53,772 bases of DNA from assembly GCA_027214345.1 (NCBI GenBank), contig JAPWHR010000005.1, positions 1-53,772 on the forward strand, given 5' to 3'. The notes beneath the pieces are model-generated. The model saw only the letters and a list, made by a program, of their open reading frames with translations, made no database searches and was not told where the DNA came from. The position numbers and the translations under genes are program-made. Position 1 is the first letter of the stretch. Each line of letters opens with the position of its first letter. The DNA is from Comamonadaceae bacterium G21597-S1. Its GTDB lineage: Bacteria; Pseudomonadota; Gammaproteobacteria; Burkholderiales; Burkholderiaceae_C. Positions 52,283 through 53,772 of this stretch are shown piece after piece.

Positions 52283-52448
52283 GGTCAAAAAATGTATCGC
52301 CGAGCGACATGTTGTGCATTGCGACGACACTACACATGAAGACCACATTCAGCAGCGCGTTGCTTCGCCTCGCTGGCGATGGTCCCCCTGCGGCAGCCAA
52401 CCGACGAGACGCGCCTGGCGACCTTCTTGCGCTGGCATGTTCTTTGCT
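52283..52448 (+). repeat. promoter block, copy B of a two-copy conserved element
   Basis: Aligns with 16778-16607 (minus strand): A6 tract, ATGTATCGCCGA, TGTGCATTGCGACG, CAGCAGCGCGT and CTTCGCCTCGCTGGCG, then the sigma-54 core. About 84% identical to copy A over the last 100 bases by eye. Both copies sit at the same place relative to a Bug gene. Read as shared regulatory DNA with a promoter-distal candidate activator site. Confidence 0.6.
52433..52448 (+). promoter_or_regulatory. candidate sigma-54 (-24/-12) promoter
   Basis: TGGCATGTTCTTTGCT fits TGGCAYR-N4-TTGCW with correct spacing and differs from the site at 16607-16622 at one spacer base. Predicted start near 52459, leaving about 100 bases of leader before the Bug gene at 52562. 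Confidence 0.65.
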
Positions 52449-52561
52449 TTCCTTGTCAAAGCAGTGGGCTACCGGCTTGGGTGCCGGCCCGTGGAACTGC
52501 TGCGATATCTGGATGTAAAACCCCTTGTCGGCCCTTCCGACGCACTGGAGACACTGTGAAT

Positions 52562-53542
52562 ATGAAATTTACCCGCCGCAGATTTTCGGCGCTGGCCGGC
52601 ACCGCCGGACTCCTGGGTCCGATGGTCTCCATGACCGCCCTGGCCCAGAGTTTCCCGAGCCGTGCCGTGCATCTGATCGTTCCGAACCCGCCTGGCGGGG
52701 GCACGGATTTTATCGCCCGTTTGCTCGCCCCCAAGCTTTCCCAGGACTTTGGCCAGCCGGTGGTGATCGAGAACAAGCCAGGTGTCAGTGGCAACGTGGC
52801 CGCCCAGTTCGTAGTCAATGCGGCCCCTGATGGCCATACCGTCCTGATGGTGACGGGCAGTTACACGGTGAATCCGACCCTGTTGCCGTCGCTGGGTTAC
52901 GACCCGATGAATGACTTGAAGCCCATTACGCAGGCAATCCTGATCTCCTCGGTTGTAGTTGCGCATCCGTCCGTCGCAGCCAACAACGTGAAGGAACTCA
53001 TCGCGCTGTCCAAAGGCTCACCCAAGGGCCTCAATGCGGCCCTCACGGGCTCGGGTCAAGGATCGCATCTACTCTTTGAACAGCTCATACAAAGTGCCGG
53101 TCTGAACGCCACGCTCGTGCCCTATAGCGGCTCCGGCGCCGCAGTGAACGCACTTCTTGGAGGGCACGTCGACCTCGGCAGCCTGCCGGCCAGTGTAGCC
53201 CTGCAGCACATCAAGGCCGGCAAGTTGAAGGCGCTCGCCGTTACGGGGCCTGCGCGCAACGCGTTGCTGCCCGACCTGCCGACGGTCCGCGAAAGCGGAT
53301 TCGACATCGAAGTGACCACGTGGCACGGATTCCTGGTGCCCGGACGGACTCCGGACGCCGTCGTTTCCCAGCTCCATGCAGCCTTCGTTCGAGCGCTGGC
53401 ACTGCCGGACGTCAACTCCCGGATCGTTGCCGACGGTCTAGATGTAGTTGGGTCCACGCCGCAGCAGTTCGGCGCGGTGATCAGGGCTGAAACCAAGAAG
53501 TGGGGCGACCTCATCAGGAACTCGAAGATAAAGACGCAATGA
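52562..53542 (+). CDS. Bug/TctC-type periplasmic solute-binding protein
   Basis: 326 aa. Twin-arginine-like signal (TRRRFSALAG) with cleavage likely after MTALAQ, then SRAVHLIVPNPPGGGTDFIARLL with the Bug GGGTD loop, VVIENKPGVSGNVAAQFVVNAAPDG and LVPYSGSGAAVNALLGGHVD. GGAGAC precedes the ATG at 52562; the open frame reaches back to 52379 but that part lies in the promoter block. Most similar in the window to the receptor at 34077. Single-gene unit as far as the window shows. Confidence 0.92.
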   Translation: MKFTRRRFSALAGTAGLLGPMVSMTALAQSFPSRAVHLIVPNPPGGGTDFIARLLAPKLSQDFGQPVVIENKPGVSGNVAAQFVVNAAPDGHTVLMVTGSYTVNPTLLPSLGYDPMNDLKPITQAILISSVVVAHPSVAANNVKELIALSKGSPKGLNAALTGSGQGSHLLFEQLIQSAGLNATLVPYSGSGAAVNALLGGHVDLGSLPASVALQHIKAGKLKALAVTGPARNALLPDLPTVRESGFDIEVTTWHGFLVPGRTPDAVVSQLHAAFVRALALPDVNSRIVADGLDVVGSTPQQFGAVIRAETKKWGDLIRNSKIKTQ

Positions 53543-53691
53543 GGAGCGGACGCAGCCCCGCGAAACGCTTGGAGGCATGAACCCCTGAACGTGCTTGCAC
53601 GCGACAGCGGGAATGGGATGCAGGGGGCCTACAGCGGCGCCGGTGCGTCCGGGTGGTGGGCGGACGTTCCGTTTCGCCGGCTATCCCGCAG

Positions 53692-53772
53692 CGGGGGGGG
53701 GGGGGGGGGGGGGGGGGCCCCCGGCGGGGGGGGGGGGGGGGGGGGGGGGGCCGGGGCGCCCGCCGGGGGGGG
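53692..53772. other. poly-G sequence end, probable sequencing artefact
   Basis: The last 81 bases are almost pure G with a few C. This is typical of no-signal poly-G calls from two-colour sequencing chemistry or a poor contig edge, not biology. The 149 bases before it (53543-53691) hold no gene I can support. Confidence 0.85.

Noticed and set aside
52164-52559. 131-codon open frame before the last Bug gene
   Set aside because: It covers the conserved promoter block, and its frame is not maintained in the homologous copy at 16607-16778.

Overview
The window looks like a chromosomal or island segment from a GC-rich betaproteobacterium of the Burkholderiales (Bordetella/Achromobacter/Castellaniella/Cupriavidus-like). 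This rests on codon use, the abundance of Bug/TctC-type periplasmic binding proteins, and the style of acyl-CoA catabolic operons. It carries no rRNA, tRNA, CRISPR array, intact insertion sequence or phage gene that I can support. Almost everything encodes CoA-thioester catabolism or uptake.

Layout. (1) 62-6199 (+): an orphan hydantoinase A-type ATPase followed by a four-gene Opp/Dpp-type ABC transporter (two permeases, two ATPases, no binding protein). A strong hairpin separates it from a convergent enolase-superfamily gene (6355-7569, -). (2) 8138-13906 (+): a candidate sigma-54 promoter followed by two crotonases, a nitronate-monooxygenase-family flavoprotein, an acyl-CoA ligase and an alpha-methylacyl-CoA racemase. 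(3) 16622-13917 (-): a second sigma-54 promoter, a Bug receptor, a crotonase and an SDR with a degenerate active site. (4) 29471-16859 (-): a long, tightly packed run of CoA-transferase, BadI/MenB-like ring hydrolase, acyl-CoA ligase, enoyl-CoA hydratase, SDR, acyl-CoA dehydrogenase, 3-hydroxyacyl-CoA dehydrogenase plus a separate C-terminal 3HCDH protein, EtfB, EtfA, then DUF35, SCP-x/Ltp-like thiolase, MaoC and DUF2889. (5) 29571-31307 (+): a sigma-54 enhancer-binding regulator (PAS-AAA-HTH). (6) 35115-31312 (-): sigma-54-like promoter, Bug receptor, CYP108 (P450terp)-like P450 and CoA transferase. (7) 43156-35651 (-): SDR, two-domain MaoC, DUF35, Ltp-like thiolase, acyl-CoA ligase and a pair of acyl-CoA dehydrogenases. 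(8) 43626-51691: aldehyde dehydrogenase and SDR (+), a second acyl-CoA dehydrogenase pair (-), then a flavoprotein, Ltp-like thiolase and DUF35 (+). (9) 52433-53542 (+): another sigma-54 promoter and a third Bug receptor. The window ends in poly-G that looks like sequencing artefact.

How it may work together (inference). A P450 and an aldehyde dehydrogenase could oxidise an alicyclic hydrocarbon or terpenoid to a ring carboxylate. Ligases or CoA transferases would activate it. The ligase/dehydrogenase/hydratase/SDR/BadI-like set has the same gene content as the aerobic cyclohexanecarboxylate ring-opening route (ali/bad). The product would be a branched pimelyl-CoA. Beta-oxidation of branched chains would use the MaoC hydratases, racemase, heteromeric dehydrogenases and three Ltp2/DUF35-type aldolase pairs, with electrons passing to EtfAB. 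Uptake would use Bug receptors or the ABC transporter. The P450terp resemblance suggests a p-menthane monoterpenoid, but other alicyclic acids, diterpenoid acids or bile-acid-like substrates are not excluded.

The most novel regulatory signal is a block of about 170 bp upstream of two Bug genes 36 kb apart (52283-52448 on + and 16778-16607 on -). The copies are about 80% identical by eye and each ends in a near-consensus -24/-12 promoter.
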